Source of the DNA: an uncultured Pseudomonadales bacterium
Lineage (GTDB): Bacteria; Pseudomonadota; Gammaproteobacteria; Pseudomonadales; CANNCY01
Length of the DNA stretch: 64,000 nucleotides
Reading direction: 5' to 3'
NCBI GenBank assembly: GCA_947503335.1
Contig: CANNCY010000002.1
Span: 310,001-374,000, forward strand
The notes beneath the pieces were generated by a model. That model was not told where the DNA came from and did no database searches. It saw only the letters and a list, made by a program, of their open reading frames with translations. Positions 37,289 through 46,947 of the stretch are shown here, in pieces. Each line of letters opens with the position of its first letter. Position 1 is the stretch's first letter. Made by a program: the position numbers and the translations under genes.

Positions 37289-38086
37289 TCATTTACCGAG
37301 CAAAAAATTTAAACGCGCGGCAAGCCGATAGCCACCTTGCTGCAAGCGCTCACGTACCATTGGCCCATTTACATATCCATATCTATAGCCCAGCCTAGGT
37401 AACTCGCCCTTCTTCGTTTCTAACCCTAAGTATGCCTGCGCCCTAATTCGCTTAGATTCGGCCGCCCATTCGATAATGGGCTTATGGGCAGACGCACGCT
37501 TAGACAGATCTATTTTTTGGTCAAGTGAATCAGTGAGCTCGGTAAAACTAAGCTGCCATAAATCGATGATGCGAGAATCCCACACCGAATGAATATTGGT
37601 GTCATCGCCAAACCAAGTAACCTTAATATCGTTGCCACCACGGTCTTGGCGATTACCAACGTGTAAGGGCTGATGTATATCACCCACCAAATGAATATAA
37701 AACGCTAACGCTTGCCACCGTTCTTCTTTGGTTAATGACTTGTCGATGATACGACCTTCCATCTCGTTTAGAGCCGAAATGATGTCACCCTGCTTTGACC
37801 TCGAAAAATCCCCATGAATATTTTCATGATCATCAATAGATACATAGTGCCATGCAAAGCTATACCCCCACTTATCTCGATCGGCTTTAATTTCATCCGG
37901 CCAATTAGATAGCTCCCATAGATAATTATCTGAACCAATGATTTCATGAATCGCTGCTTTCGCTTCGTCAGTCAAATAGCGCTCAGCTAATGCCGCAACC
38001 GCGTTATGACCAGTTCTGCCCCATGCCTGACTGAACTGCGGTATCACTAACGCGACACACATCATCGCTGCAGATATCTTTTTCAT
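37289..38086 (-). CDS. S1/P1-type secreted nuclease
   Basis: 265 residues from ATG 38086, chosen because GGAG precedes it and a signal peptide (KKISAAMMCVALVIPQFSQA) follows; the frame also extends to a TTG at 38104. The mature protein starts WGRTGHNAVAALAERYL, with the N-terminal Trp that binds zinc in this family. Other zinc ligands are in WHYVSIDDHENIH, HLVGDIHQPLHVG and HSVWDSRII. The family cleaves single-stranded DNA and RNA and 3'-nucleotides. It sits between an outer-membrane receptor and an HAD phosphatase, suggesting nucleic-acid scavenging. Confidence 0.92.
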   Translation of the reverse strand: MKKISAAMMCVALVIPQFSQAWGRTGHNAVAALAERYLTDEAKAAIHEIIGSDNYLWELSNWPDEIKADRDKWGYSFAWHYVSIDDHENIHGDFSRSKQGDIISALNEMEGRIIDKSLTKEERWQALAFYIHLVGDIHQPLHVGNRQDRGGNDIKVTWFGDDTNIHSVWDSRIIDLWQLSFTELTDSLDQKIDLSKRASAHKPIIEWAAESKRIRAQAYLGLETKKGELPRLGYRYGYVNGPMVRERLQQGGYRLAARLNFLLGK

Positions 38087-38102
38087 TGTTTTCTCCAAAT
38101 AC

Positions 38103-38139
38103 AAAAAAGGCGCGCCAAACCTAAGCTTGGCACGCCTTT
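38103..38139 (-). terminator. Hairpin terminator after the Oar-like receptor
   Basis: On the minus strand AAAGGCGTGCCAA pairs with TTTGGCGCGCCTTT around a short loop and is followed by T residues. It lies between the receptor stop (38152) and the nuclease start (38086), so it could let only part of transcription through to the nuclease. Confidence 0.8.
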
Positions 38140-38151
38140 ACACTATAGCTC

Positions 38152-41100
38152 TTAGAACGAGTAACGTACGCCCAATTTAAGCTGCCAAACCGATCGCTCG
38201 GCACTTACACGGTCGTAATTGCTTGTTTCTAAGCCACTCTGACCATAGGGCACGCTATAGGTGTAAACACCCGTTGCTGCGTCATAGTCATGGTCTACCA
38301 AGATCTTGGTATTAAAGCTTTGGGTTTTGTATACACCCCACTCATCGTTAAGCATATTTAGCACGTTAACAAACGATAGAGTCACTTTACCCTTATGCTC
38401 TTTACTAAACCCTGGGATTTCTTGACTGATATTAATGTCTAAAGAATCGTACCCAGGCTGAGTATCATTGCCTTTACCAACGATCGACCCAGCATTACCA
38501 CCCAAACCGATTTCGTTCACAGCGGCCATAAATGTATCGTAATCTAGGCCATAGCCATATGCGACGTTCGGGTCATTTGCATCAACAGGAATGTAAGGCA
38601 AGTACACATCTGAACCGCTCAATCGGCTTTGATCACCTAAATTACCGTCATAGTATGACCCAAGTACCCAGCTAAACGGCTTGCCTGAGCGATTCTCATA
38701 GAACATATTTACCGACGTTTCGTATCCAGCGAAAAACTCCCTATCCCAGTTTAGAGACATGGTGAAGCGATGCTCTGACTGCCAATAGCCTGGGCCTAAA
38801 GTTGTGCCGTTACGATCGTATTGTACGTGTGGATACTGGAAGTTAGATCGCGCTGTACTGCTAGACCCCTGTGTACCCTCTGTCATATCTTGATAAGTAT
38901 AGGCGGTGTAGATGCTCCAGCCGTTATCCCATTCATTTGCCAACGACAAAGTAAATACGGTGCTATCACCGTCTTCAAGTGCGTTAGTCAACATCAAATC
39001 GTAACGATCTGTTGTAGTACCTGTAAGCGGATCATGTGTTTCATACACAACGCGACCGGTACCATCAGTACCAATCTGACGGCGCGATAAATCAACCCAG
39101 CGAACATCATTCTCGTTCTGCTTATGAATGATCTCGGCGGCAATCTCAACATCATCTCCTAATAGAGGCAGGCTCCAGAACGTTTCTGCTCGCAAGTTAT
39201 AGCGCCAATCTGACGGAATATCGAAATTAGGATCTAAGGCATTCACCAGGCCATCACCACCTACTAGGGCATCAGTAGCCTCCTGAGGTACCTGACCAAA
39301 ATCTAGGTTCCACATAGGATCCCATCCACCGAAGTACGTCAGTGCAGAGATGCCATCATTAGAGTAACTGTTAGACATCCACACTAATGGGAAACCACCC
39401 GAGAATTTACCTACTCCACCCGAAATCATAATGTTCTCTTTCAGTTGGTAGTTAAACCCAACACGTGGCAAGAACATGCTATGCCCATCAAAACTCTCGC
39501 TATTCGAGAACCCATAACGATCAGAGAAATTTTGATTCATCTTTGGTTCATCAGGCATAGATACTGTTTCGTAACGGATACCATAGGTAATATCAAGATC
39601 TTCGCTGATGTCCCAACGATCTTCGATGAAAAATGTGTGCGTTGTCATTTCAAACTCGGCACCCGCATCTTCTGCCATACCCGATGCAGCGTTTGTATAA
39701 CTGAATTCGCCCACGACCCCGTTCTCGAAGTCATCAATACTATCGAACTCCCAGATACCACGAGACGCCGGCACAAATAGATTAAATACATCTACAGTTT
39801 CATAGTTATAGCCGAACACGATCTCATGATCGCCCATTAAGTAGCTACCCTTGGCCAAGATTTCTGTCGTTTGATTGTCTAAGCGATTCGCTTGACGATA
39901 CTCATCGACACCGAAGTTGATGGTACCAGACGCAGTACGCACAGAAACTTCGCCGATACCTAGATCATAGAAAGGGTTTTGACCCGTTGTTGTGTCTTTG
40001 TAGCCATACTTAAGTTCGGTCGAGAAATCGTCAGTCCAATCACTGTTAACAATCGCAACAAAGGTTTCTAGTTCTTCAGACTTGTCGTACCAATACGACG
40101 ATGCATTTAATGAATAAGGGCTACTCGACATCAGATTGGTACGGTTACCCGTAGTATTTTGGTAAGTAGTTGCTAAACGATGATCGTCGTTAATCTGCCA
40201 GTCTAGCTTAACCAGTAGCTTTTCGTCTTCTTCAACAGGGTTAGTGTCGTAAGCACCAATGCCTGCTAAGCCATAAACCTGACTGGCTACGCTATCAACG
40301 CGATCCCAATCGGCCTGACTAACGAAACTATCGTTCGCCAACCCGCTGCCAGCTGGGCCATACTCGGGATTAACTGGCTTATCAAACTTTTCATAACTTA
40401 CAAAGCCGAATAGCTTATCTTGGATAATAGGGAAACCAACCGACGCTCCCCAGGTTGTTTCTTCTGATACCAAGCCATCATAGTTTTCACCGTCAACCTT
40501 ATCACCTGCCATGCCGTCGTCGGTAAATTCGTAGAACACAGTGCCTTCTACCTCGTTTGTACCAGACTTGGTTACGATGTTGATTTGACCACCCGTAAAG
40601 CCACCCTGAGTAACGCTAAATGGCGCAACATTCAGGCTTACGCTCTCAACTGCGTCTAGCGAAATGGGCGAGCGCTGAGTTGGGTAACCATTGTCGTTTA
40701 AACCAAAGTTATCGTTTTGACGTACACCGTCAACAACGAAAGAGTTATAACGTGGGTTAGCACCAGCCACACTAAATTCGTCGCCGTCTAAAACCGCCAG
40801 TGGATTACGCTTAAGCGTGTCGCGGATATCTCGCCCGATACTAGCAACCTTAGCAATATCGTTAGAGTTAAAATCTCTGCCTGTTTGATGATTAATGCGC
40901 GACCCAGTTACCACCACTTCTTCAAAAGTAGTCGCCGAGGCAGCAGCGCCACTGTTAAGGCTAAAGTCGAAATTAGTGTTAGCACCCTGGCTTAGATAAA
41001 CATCGGTCACGCTCTCGTCAGCATAGGCGTCAGAATCAACTTCGATAGTATAAGGGCCGCCTACGCGCAGGCCTTGAATAACGAATACGCCCGCGTCGTT

Positions 41101-41304
41101 AACCTGGGCAGTCGCTTTACGACCGGTGGCTACGTGCACAACCGTTACGGTAGCGTCTGATACGACAGTACCCGTGTCGGTTACGACCTTACCGCGCATT
41201 GATGATGAGGTGTCTTGGGCGAGTGCCCCTGAAGATAGTGATAAACCAGTAAATACAGCTATAGCCAATAGGCTCGGTTTGAAGGCCTTAGATTTAGCCA
41301 TCAT
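38152..41304 (-). CDS. Oar-like TonB-dependent receptor with N-terminal carboxypeptidase-regulatory domain
   Basis: 1050 residues. Signal peptide to about residue 29 (SGALAQ), then an Ig-like CarboxypepD_reg domain (about 33-115: MRGKVVTDTGTVVSDATVTV and FVIQGLRVGGPYTIEVDS), a TonB box FEEVVVTGSRI, plug (VAGANPRYNSFVVDGVRQND, INIVTKSGTNEVEG) and a large barrel ending in RYSF. The size and domain order match Oar-type receptors. Start ATG 41304 follows AGGAG. It heads a unit with an S1/P1 nuclease and HAD phosphatase, partly insulated by a terminator hairpin. The ligand is unknown; nucleic-acid pieces or peptides are candidates. Confidence 0.92.
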   Translation of the reverse strand: MMAKSKAFKPSLLAIAVFTGLSLSSGALAQDTSSSMRGKVVTDTGTVVSDATVTVVHVATGRKATAQVNDAGVFVIQGLRVGGPYTIEVDSDAYADESVTDVYLSQGANTNFDFSLNSGAAASATTFEEVVVTGSRINHQTGRDFNSNDIAKVASIGRDIRDTLKRNPLAVLDGDEFSVAGANPRYNSFVVDGVRQNDNFGLNDNGYPTQRSPISLDAVESVSLNVAPFSVTQGGFTGGQINIVTKSGTNEVEGTVFYEFTDDGMAGDKVDGENYDGLVSEETTWGASVGFPIIQDKLFGFVSYEKFDKPVNPEYGPAGSGLANDSFVSQADWDRVDSVASQVYGLAGIGAYDTNPVEEDEKLLVKLDWQINDDHRLATTYQNTTGNRTNLMSSSPYSLNASSYWYDKSEELETFVAIVNSDWTDDFSTELKYGYKDTTTGQNPFYDLGIGEVSVRTASGTINFGVDEYRQANRLDNQTTEILAKGSYLMGDHEIVFGYNYETVDVFNLFVPASRGIWEFDSIDDFENGVVGEFSYTNAASGMAEDAGAEFEMTTHTFFIEDRWDISEDLDITYGIRYETVSMPDEPKMNQNFSDRYGFSNSESFDGHSMFLPRVGFNYQLKENIMISGGVGKFSGGFPLVWMSNSYSNDGISALTYFGGWDPMWNLDFGQVPQEATDALVGGDGLVNALDPNFDIPSDWRYNLRAETFWSLPLLGDDVEIAAEIIHKQNENDVRWVDLSRRQIGTDGTGRVVYETHDPLTGTTTDRYDLMLTNALEDGDSTVFTLSLANEWDNGWSIYTAYTYQDMTEGTQGSSSTARSNFQYPHVQYDRNGTTLGPGYWQSEHRFTMSLNWDREFFAGYETSVNMFYENRSGKPFSWVLGSYYDGNLGDQSRLSGSDVYLPYIPVDANDPNVAYGYGLDYDTFMAAVNEIGLGGNAGSIVGKGNDTQPGYDSLDINISQEIPGFSKEHKGKVTLSFVNVLNMLNDEWGVYKTQSFNTKILVDHDYDAATGVYTYSVPYGQSGLETSNYDRVSAERSVWQLKLGVRYSF

Positions 41305-41533
41305 GCGTTTCTCCTAATATGTGTAATATTATGTCGGGATCAACGCTACGTGTGGCGCCTCTCCTCCTTGAGCGATACAACCAGCTTCGTCGCCTGATTG
41401 TCTCGCTTCAACGCAAACTTATCAAGCAAGTTTTACAATTTGGTGACACCTCTTTGATCTACTGATTGCTTAAATTTGATGTTTTAAATGGGCAGTGACA
41501 CAATTAGTCTTTAGTTTTCAAATAATTACAATA

Positions 41534-43597
41534 ATGAACAAAGTATTCTTGTCTGTTTTACTAACGTCAGCGGCATTACAGACAGCCGCTCATGACGCCG
41601 AACACAACCCTCTTGGGCTAAAAAAATTGCCAATTAACCTGGCATCTGTTTCTAGCATCTATCATGCAGGCTACGGCGATACCTTTGGTACAGAAGCCTA
41701 TCCAAGAACAGGCCGCCCCCAGTTAACACAAGCTAACGGCTTAGAGTGTGTTCAAGCTAGTAACCTGCTACTAGACATCGACGACTCAGCGTTTTTTGAT
41801 ATAGCAAACGGCGCTCAGCTGTCGCTAACGTTTAAGGCTGACACGGCAATGCGTATTCAGCTTGGTTACGACGCAGTGGGTAAAGCCGAACAGCTGCAAT
41901 GGATCGAGTTAAGTAAATCTGAGAACTTACAAACCGTTACCCTTAAATTAGATGACGCTCGGTTTATTAACCGCGGTCTTTCATCGACTGACATCGCGTT
42001 GATATCAGAGAACTCGGTCACAGCTACCGATACGCCCGATAACACACATACCTTTACGCTATGCGATATCAAGATCGAAGCTACCAACCTACAGAGCAGC
42101 ACTAAAACCACTCAATTTTCGTTCACCGCAGATAATCAATCTACGCCGGTAAGGCTAGGTATTTACTCAACAATAGACGGTCGCAAAGCACTACCTAGCG
42201 ACGACGCAATCGATCTATTTCATTACAGCGAGCCTAAAAAACAGCACTACATTCGTAGCCTATGGGAGAGCAACGACCCATGGCCCCATGCCAATCGATA
42301 CTTCATTTACGCCCCTAGTAACTACACCGTCAACTTAGCCAAGGGCGAGTACGTACTGGTAGCTAGTAAAGGCCCCGAGTACCCGATCATTAAAAAAGTG
42401 ATTAAGGTGACCGACAAAGACAATGACTTTGTCATCAACTTTGAACGCACCAATCATATCGAAAACTGGTACTCAGGCGACGGCCACATTCATATGCTTA
42501 GAGACTCGCCTAAGCACAACCAAAACATCGCTGCGATCGCTACAGCTGAGGGCTTATCAGTATTTAATCTATTGCAGATGGGCAACTTAAAGCGAGAGTA
42601 TTTTCAGCAGTATGCTTTTGGTAAAGAGGGGCAATTTACTAACGGCACCAGTCATCTTGTGTCGGGTGTAGAGAACCCAAGAACTGCTGTACGCGGCCAC
42701 ACTATTAGCCACAACATTAAGCGCTCACTTTACAATCGCGATCGCTATTTTAACTATCTAGAGCAATTTAAAGGCTATCAAAAACAGGGTGGGCTAACGG
42801 GCTATGCCCATGTAGGCCAGGGTTGGTATAACGAGCAACGCGGTCTAGCTATTGATGTTGCTTTGGGCGCAATCGACTTTGTAGAGATCATGCAAAACGG
42901 CCAGATCAAAACCGAGCTTTGGTACGACTTTTTAAATCTAGGTTTTAAACTTGCGCCTATGGCGGGGTCAGACTACCCCTATATCGACTCGCCCGGCTCT
43001 GTGCGTGTCTATGCAAAGGTAGACGGTGAGTTCACCACCGACAAATGGTTTAGCAGTATTGAACAAGGCACTAGCTTTGTCACCAACGGCCCACTCATCA
43101 AATTTAGTATCGGTGACGCCATCCCCGGCAACACCATCGAAACATCAAAGCCGGTTACAAAGAACTTACGTTTATACGTTTCAATCGAACCAACCATCGA
43201 CCAACTTAAACAGGCTCAGCTGATTATTAATGGGCAGATAATCGATACGTTTTATGCCGACGATAAGGGGCAAATTAGAGTCGACCAACCTATCACCATA
43301 GATGGCCCTAGCTGGATAGCCGTTAAAGTAGAGGGCGAGCAACAAAGCCTAGCGCATACGGGTGCCATTTACGTCAACTACAACGATCAGGGCCACGGCC
43401 TAACGGATAAATCGGCAGTCGCTAAACGCATGCTCAGCTATCTTGACCAACTAAACGAACCTGCTTACGCAGGCGCTGAACTCGAATATGTCGACATTGC
43501 CACACTTATCGGCCAAGCATGGCAAGATCAACGCCCATTGCTAGATAAGCAAATCGAGCAGGCGAAGCAGGTTTACCAATCACTTATTGATAAGTGA
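41534..43597 (+). CDS. CehA/McbA-family exported metallohydrolase (PHP-like)
   Basis: 687 residues from ATG 41534, which begins a clean signal peptide (NKVFLSVLLTSAALQTAAHD); a GTG at 41495 extends the frame without purpose. After beta-sandwich regions (about 50-310), the PHP-type catalytic part begins WYSGDGHIHMLRDSP (H-x-H metal ligands) and continues with YAHVGQGWYN and PMAGSDYPYIDSPGSVR. CehA/McbA proteins hydrolyse esters or carbamates in some species; here the substrate is unknown. It is divergent from the Oar-like receptor, and its end overlaps btuB by 14 bases. Confidence 0.82.
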   Translation: MNKVFLSVLLTSAALQTAAHDAEHNPLGLKKLPINLASVSSIYHAGYGDTFGTEAYPRTGRPQLTQANGLECVQASNLLLDIDDSAFFDIANGAQLSLTFKADTAMRIQLGYDAVGKAEQLQWIELSKSENLQTVTLKLDDARFINRGLSSTDIALISENSVTATDTPDNTHTFTLCDIKIEATNLQSSTKTTQFSFTADNQSTPVRLGIYSTIDGRKALPSDDAIDLFHYSEPKKQHYIRSLWESNDPWPHANRYFIYAPSNYTVNLAKGEYVLVASKGPEYPIIKKVIKVTDKDNDFVINFERTNHIENWYSGDGHIHMLRDSPKHNQNIAAIATAEGLSVFNLLQMGNLKREYFQQYAFGKEGQFTNGTSHLVSGVENPRTAVRGHTISHNIKRSLYNRDRYFNYLEQFKGYQKQGGLTGYAHVGQGWYNEQRGLAIDVALGAIDFVEIMQNGQIKTELWYDFLNLGFKLAPMAGSDYPYIDSPGSVRVYAKVDGEFTTDKWFSSIEQGTSFVTNGPLIKFSIGDAIPGNTIETSKPVTKNLRLYVSIEPTIDQLKQAQLIINGQIIDTFYADDKGQIRVDQPITIDGPSWIAVKVEGEQQSLAHTGAIYVNYNDQGHGLTDKSAVAKRMLSYLDQLNEPAYAGAELEYVDIATLIGQAWQDQRPLLDKQIEQAKQVYQSLIDK

Positions 43598-45449
43598 AAC
43601 CCAACTTAAAGCCAAGACCATCAGCCTTGTAACCCAAGGCTGATTCGTATTGTTCATCGAACAGATTAACCGCTTTAAGATTAATATTAATTCGCGCGTT
43701 AAGCTGGTAACTAGTGCGCGCATCCACGACCCAATAGCTATCAAGGGTTGTACCAACGCTATTCAACGACTCATCGCGATACAACACATCAGCGCCTAAA
43801 TTAAAACGACTAAACGAATAATCAACCGAGTAATTAGCTGTGTATTCGGGGCGGCGTAATAGTTTTGCGCCAGTCGTATCATCTACCGCATCTACATAGG
43901 ATAGCCCCGCTTGATGTGCCCACTGATCACACTGATAGGTGTAGGTTACATCGGCCCCCTTTATGGCAGCCTTATTAACGTTCGCCGGCTGCCAAACACC
44001 CTGATCGTTAGGCGCCCATGCGATAAGGTTATCGACCTTGGTATCATATAAAGCCACTTCAAACGACTGTTGCTTTGCAGCGTATCTAACTAGCACTTCG
44101 TTAGTGCGTGAGGTTTCGGGGCGCAGCATGGCATTGCCAGAACCTGGCCAATAGAGATCATTAAAGGTAGGTGCCTTAAAGCCTGTGCCTGTATTTACAG
44201 AGGCAAGCCATTGATCGGTAAGCTGATAGCCTACTGAAACATTGTATGTCGTTTCACTACCAATGTACTGCACATCATCATAGCGAACCGCGCCTTCTAG
44301 CAGCCAAGAGCCCAAGCGATTATTTGCCTGTGTAAACACTGCGCTTACATCACGCTCGTCTTGATCCCAACCTTGACTACCTGGCAACCAACTAACCAAA
44401 TCACCATCGGTTGCTACTGACTCAACGTAATAGTCAGTACCCACTAACACACCACCTGTTGCCATTGAATAACGGGCGAGTAATGACAGCTGATCTCGAT
44501 CAGTTTTAATGTAACTAGGCGTCACATCGTTGCCAAAGGTTCGCGCCCAATCCCTACTGGTTGCCATACTAGGCTCGATCACTAGCTGATCGAAAGTAAA
44601 CTCACCGCCCACTTTTAAATGGTGGTTCTTCACTTCATTTTCATTGGCGTATTTTGCAGGGCAAAGCAGACTCGGGTCGTTCCAGCAGGGCTGGTCTGGG
44701 TAAGTTGCATCATAGTCGTTACCACCGTGCTCAACTCGCCCCACAACATGAATAGCAACGTCGCTACCCAATGAGCTAGTACCGGCAAGCGACACCACTT
44801 GGCGATCGTAACCATCGCGATCAGGCTCGTTAATGTCGTAGTCGTTGTTTGGGTCAGAGGTAAATACATTAAAACCCTTCGACTGCTCGGCACTTACACT
44901 AAGGGTATAGGCGTGATCTTGATTGCCTAATCCAACCGACGCAGCGCCTTGCCAATAGTCGTTAGTACCTGCTGAAGCACTCACACTGCCCTCGCCCGCT
45001 TCATGGCGCTTGGTAAAGATCTGAATCACGCCACCGATGGCATCTGACCCCCAAAGCGACGCACGCGGCCCCTTGATCACTTCGATACGTTCAATATGAT
45101 CTGGCGAAACGGTCGCTAAATTGGTAGCGCCAATCGTTGCCGAACCAACACGCACACCATCGATCAAAATTAATGTGTGGTTCGAGTTAGTGCCGCGAGT
45201 AAAAACCGACGTCTGCTGACCGCCACCGCCTTGATTAACAATCTGCACACCTGTAACGCGCTTTAAAAGATCACCAACGCTTGTTACCTGTAGCTTGGTA
45301 ATCTCGTCTTTGGTAATAACCTGATGCGACGACAACACTTCAATTGATGCCTGCTCGCTTCGATTAGCTGTAATCACTATCTGTTCTATCGTCGCGGCCT
45401 GGGCAGGGATAGCAGCAACTACGGCCGCCCCTAGTAATAGCTGTTTCAT
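43584..45449 (-). CDS. btuB: Vitamin B12 outer-membrane receptor BtuB
   Basis: 621 residues. Signal peptide to about residue 18, TonB box EQIVITANRSEQ, plug with VTGVQIVNQGGGGQQTSVFT, LILIDGVRVGSATIGATN and RIEVIKGPRASLWGSDAIGG, then a 22-strand-size barrel ending GFTYQ. Size and plug fit BtuB. The position as last gene in a riboswitch-controlled cobalamin operon, overlapping btuF by 4 bases (ATGA), confirms the identification. Confidence 0.93.
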   Translation of the reverse strand: MKQLLLGAAVVAAIPAQAATIEQIVITANRSEQASIEVLSSHQVITKDEITKLQVTSVGDLLKRVTGVQIVNQGGGGQQTSVFTRGTNSNHTLILIDGVRVGSATIGATNLATVSPDHIERIEVIKGPRASLWGSDAIGGVIQIFTKRHEAGEGSVSASAGTNDYWQGAASVGLGNQDHAYTLSVSAEQSKGFNVFTSDPNNDYDINEPDRDGYDRQVVSLAGTSSLGSDVAIHVVGRVEHGGNDYDATYPDQPCWNDPSLLCPAKYANENEVKNHHLKVGGEFTFDQLVIEPSMATSRDWARTFGNDVTPSYIKTDRDQLSLLARYSMATGGVLVGTDYYVESVATDGDLVSWLPGSQGWDQDERDVSAVFTQANNRLGSWLLEGAVRYDDVQYIGSETTYNVSVGYQLTDQWLASVNTGTGFKAPTFNDLYWPGSGNAMLRPETSRTNEVLVRYAAKQQSFEVALYDTKVDNLIAWAPNDQGVWQPANVNKAAIKGADVTYTYQCDQWAHQAGLSYVDAVDDTTGAKLLRRPEYTANYSVDYSFSRFNLGADVLYRDESLNSVGTTLDSYWVVDARTSYQLNARININLKAVNLFDEQYESALGYKADGLGFKLGFTYQ

Positions 45450-46345
45450 GGGTTGGTCCTAAATGAGTCTATTTGCGCGCATAAATTTTCTAATGCGTCT
45501 AACGTGCGCGATGTCATACGATGAATTTTGTCGGCATTGGGCTGAATAAACGCGTTGTTCTTTACCGCAGGTATCTGCGGCCATTGCTGCCAGTTCAGAA
45601 ACTGTGCTTTTGAATTAGGTGATCTTTTATTAGGAGAAAGCGGCTGAACAATAATCTCAGGCATCGACAACACCGCCTGTTCAACACTGATCTGTGGGTA
45701 ATCAGGCGAGTTATTTTTAAAGGGGTTGTCGGCCTTGCAGATCGCTAACTGCTGCTGTGGCCAAGCGCCGCCTGCCACTGTGCTAAGGGGGCGAGACCAC
45801 AGCTCGTAAAACACTGTAATCGGCGCTTTATCTTGATATTGATCAGCGATGCTATTAAGCCGGGCACGATAACCTTGAGCCACTTTGTTTGCCTGCTCTT
45901 CGCGACCAGTAAGTTGCCCTAGGTGTTCAAAGGTGTCGGCTAAGCCTTGCAGTGTTTTAGGGTTAGAGTAAGCAACGCGAATACCCTGCTTTTTTAATGT
46001 CTCTAGATCATCACTAGGGGTACCCGTTTGCCAAGCGATAATAAGATCAGGCTGTAGCGCCATGATTTCTTCGATATTTAAGCGGGCGTGATTACCTACC
46101 TCTTTAATTAGCTTTGCCTGTTCTGGATAGTCGGCATAACTGCTGGCACCCACAATCAAATCGCCCGCGCCGATCTCAAAAAGGTTTTCGACGATATGCG
46201 GGGCGAGTGCAATAATGCGCTTAGGAGGCGCCGAATCCGAAGCCGAATCCGAAGCCGAAGCCGAAGCCGAAGCCAAATTGCTCGCCAACATCGCTGCAAC
46301 CAATAAGGCAATCACCTTGAGTGACTTCAGAGAATGATCAGCCAT
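45446..46345 (-). CDS. btuF: Periplasmic cobalamin-binding protein BtuF
   Basis: 299 residues from ATG 46345, which overlaps the cobO stop by one base (TGATG); upstream TTG and GTG codons give a slightly longer frame. Signal peptide to about residue 27, then an Ala/Ser/Asp repeat, then the class III binding-protein fold: KRIIALAPHIVENLFEIGAG, IVGASSYADYPEQAKLI, LQPDLIIAWQTGTPSDDLE, and TVFYELWSRPLSTVAGG. It delivers B12 to BtuCD. The coding hexamer repeat in the linker is described separately. Confidence 0.92.
   Translation of the reverse strand: MADHSLKSLKVIALLVAAMLASNLASASASASDSASDSAPPKRIIALAPHIVENLFEIGAGDLIVGASSYADYPEQAKLIKEVGNHARLNIEEIMALQPDLIIAWQTGTPSDDLETLKKQGIRVAYSNPKTLQGLADTFEHLGQLTGREEQANKVAQGYRARLNSIADQYQDKAPITVFYELWSRPLSTVAGGAWPQQQLAICKADNPFKNNSPDYPQISVEQAVLSMPEIIVQPLSPNKRSPNSKAQFLNWQQWPQIPAVKNNAFIQPNADKIHRMTSRTLDALENLCAQIDSFRTNP
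46231..46274. repeat. In-frame hexamer tandem repeat within btuF
   Basis: Seven tandem copies of CCGAAT/CCGAAG, plus CC, encode alternating Ser-Ala and Ser-Asp right after the signal peptide. Change in copy number would alter linker length without breaking the frame. Confidence 0.9.
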
Positions 46346-46947
46346 CACCAATCAATCCCCTTCTGCACTTTTACACCCGCTTCAAAGGCATGTTTCACCG
46401 ATGCAACCTTCGACACCGTATCGGCAATCTCGATTAAGCGGGTTGGGCAACCGCGGCCCGTAACAATAACGTGCTGGCCTTCAGGGCGATTTTCGATGGC
46501 GTCGCACACCTCATCAAGATCAAGATAGCGATAGCTAAGCATGTAAGTAATTTCGTCGAGTAAGATGGTATTGATTGAAGAATCTTGCAGCATGCGCTTT
46601 GCTTCATTCCACACCTTAGTGGCGGCCTCGATGTCGGCTTCACGATTTTGGGTTTCCCAAGTAAAGCCGGTTTTCATCACGTAAAAAGGCACGCCGTGTT
46701 GCTCTAGCAAATTGCGTTCGCCGCATTCCCAGGTGCCTTTAATAAACTGGCAAACGCCTGCCGTTAAACCATGCCCTACCGAGCGAGTAACCATACCAAA
46801 GCCAGCCGTCGACTTGCCCTTACCCTCGCCCGTAACTACTAGAAAAAGGCCTTTATCAACCGTTGCATTGGCGATTTTTTCGTCGACCTTTTCTTTCAGT
46901 TTTTGTTGATTTTTCTTGTGCTTTTCTTGCTTATTTTGATCAGTCAT
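46345..46947 (-). CDS. cobO: Cob(I)yrinic acid a,c-diamide adenosyltransferase
   Basis: 200 residues from ATG 46947; a longer frame to 46977 exists, but this ATG overlaps the cobQ stop by 8 bases (ATGACTGA), a typical coupled start. A charged helical N-terminus (about 1-35) precedes the P-loop VVTGEGKGKSTAGFGM, then ITYMLSYRYLDLDEV and the VIVTGRGCPTRLIEIADTVS segment of the CobA/CobO/BtuR family. It transfers the adenosyl group from ATP to cobalt(I), making the coenzyme form after uptake. Confidence 0.95.
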   Translation of the reverse strand: MTDQNKQEKHKKNQQKLKEKVDEKIANATVDKGLFLVVTGEGKGKSTAGFGMVTRSVGHGLTAGVCQFIKGTWECGERNLLEQHGVPFYVMKTGFTWETQNREADIEAATKVWNEAKRMLQDSSINTILLDEITYMLSYRYLDLDEVCDAIENRPEGQHVIVTGRGCPTRLIEIADTVSKVASVKHAFEAGVKVQKGIDW

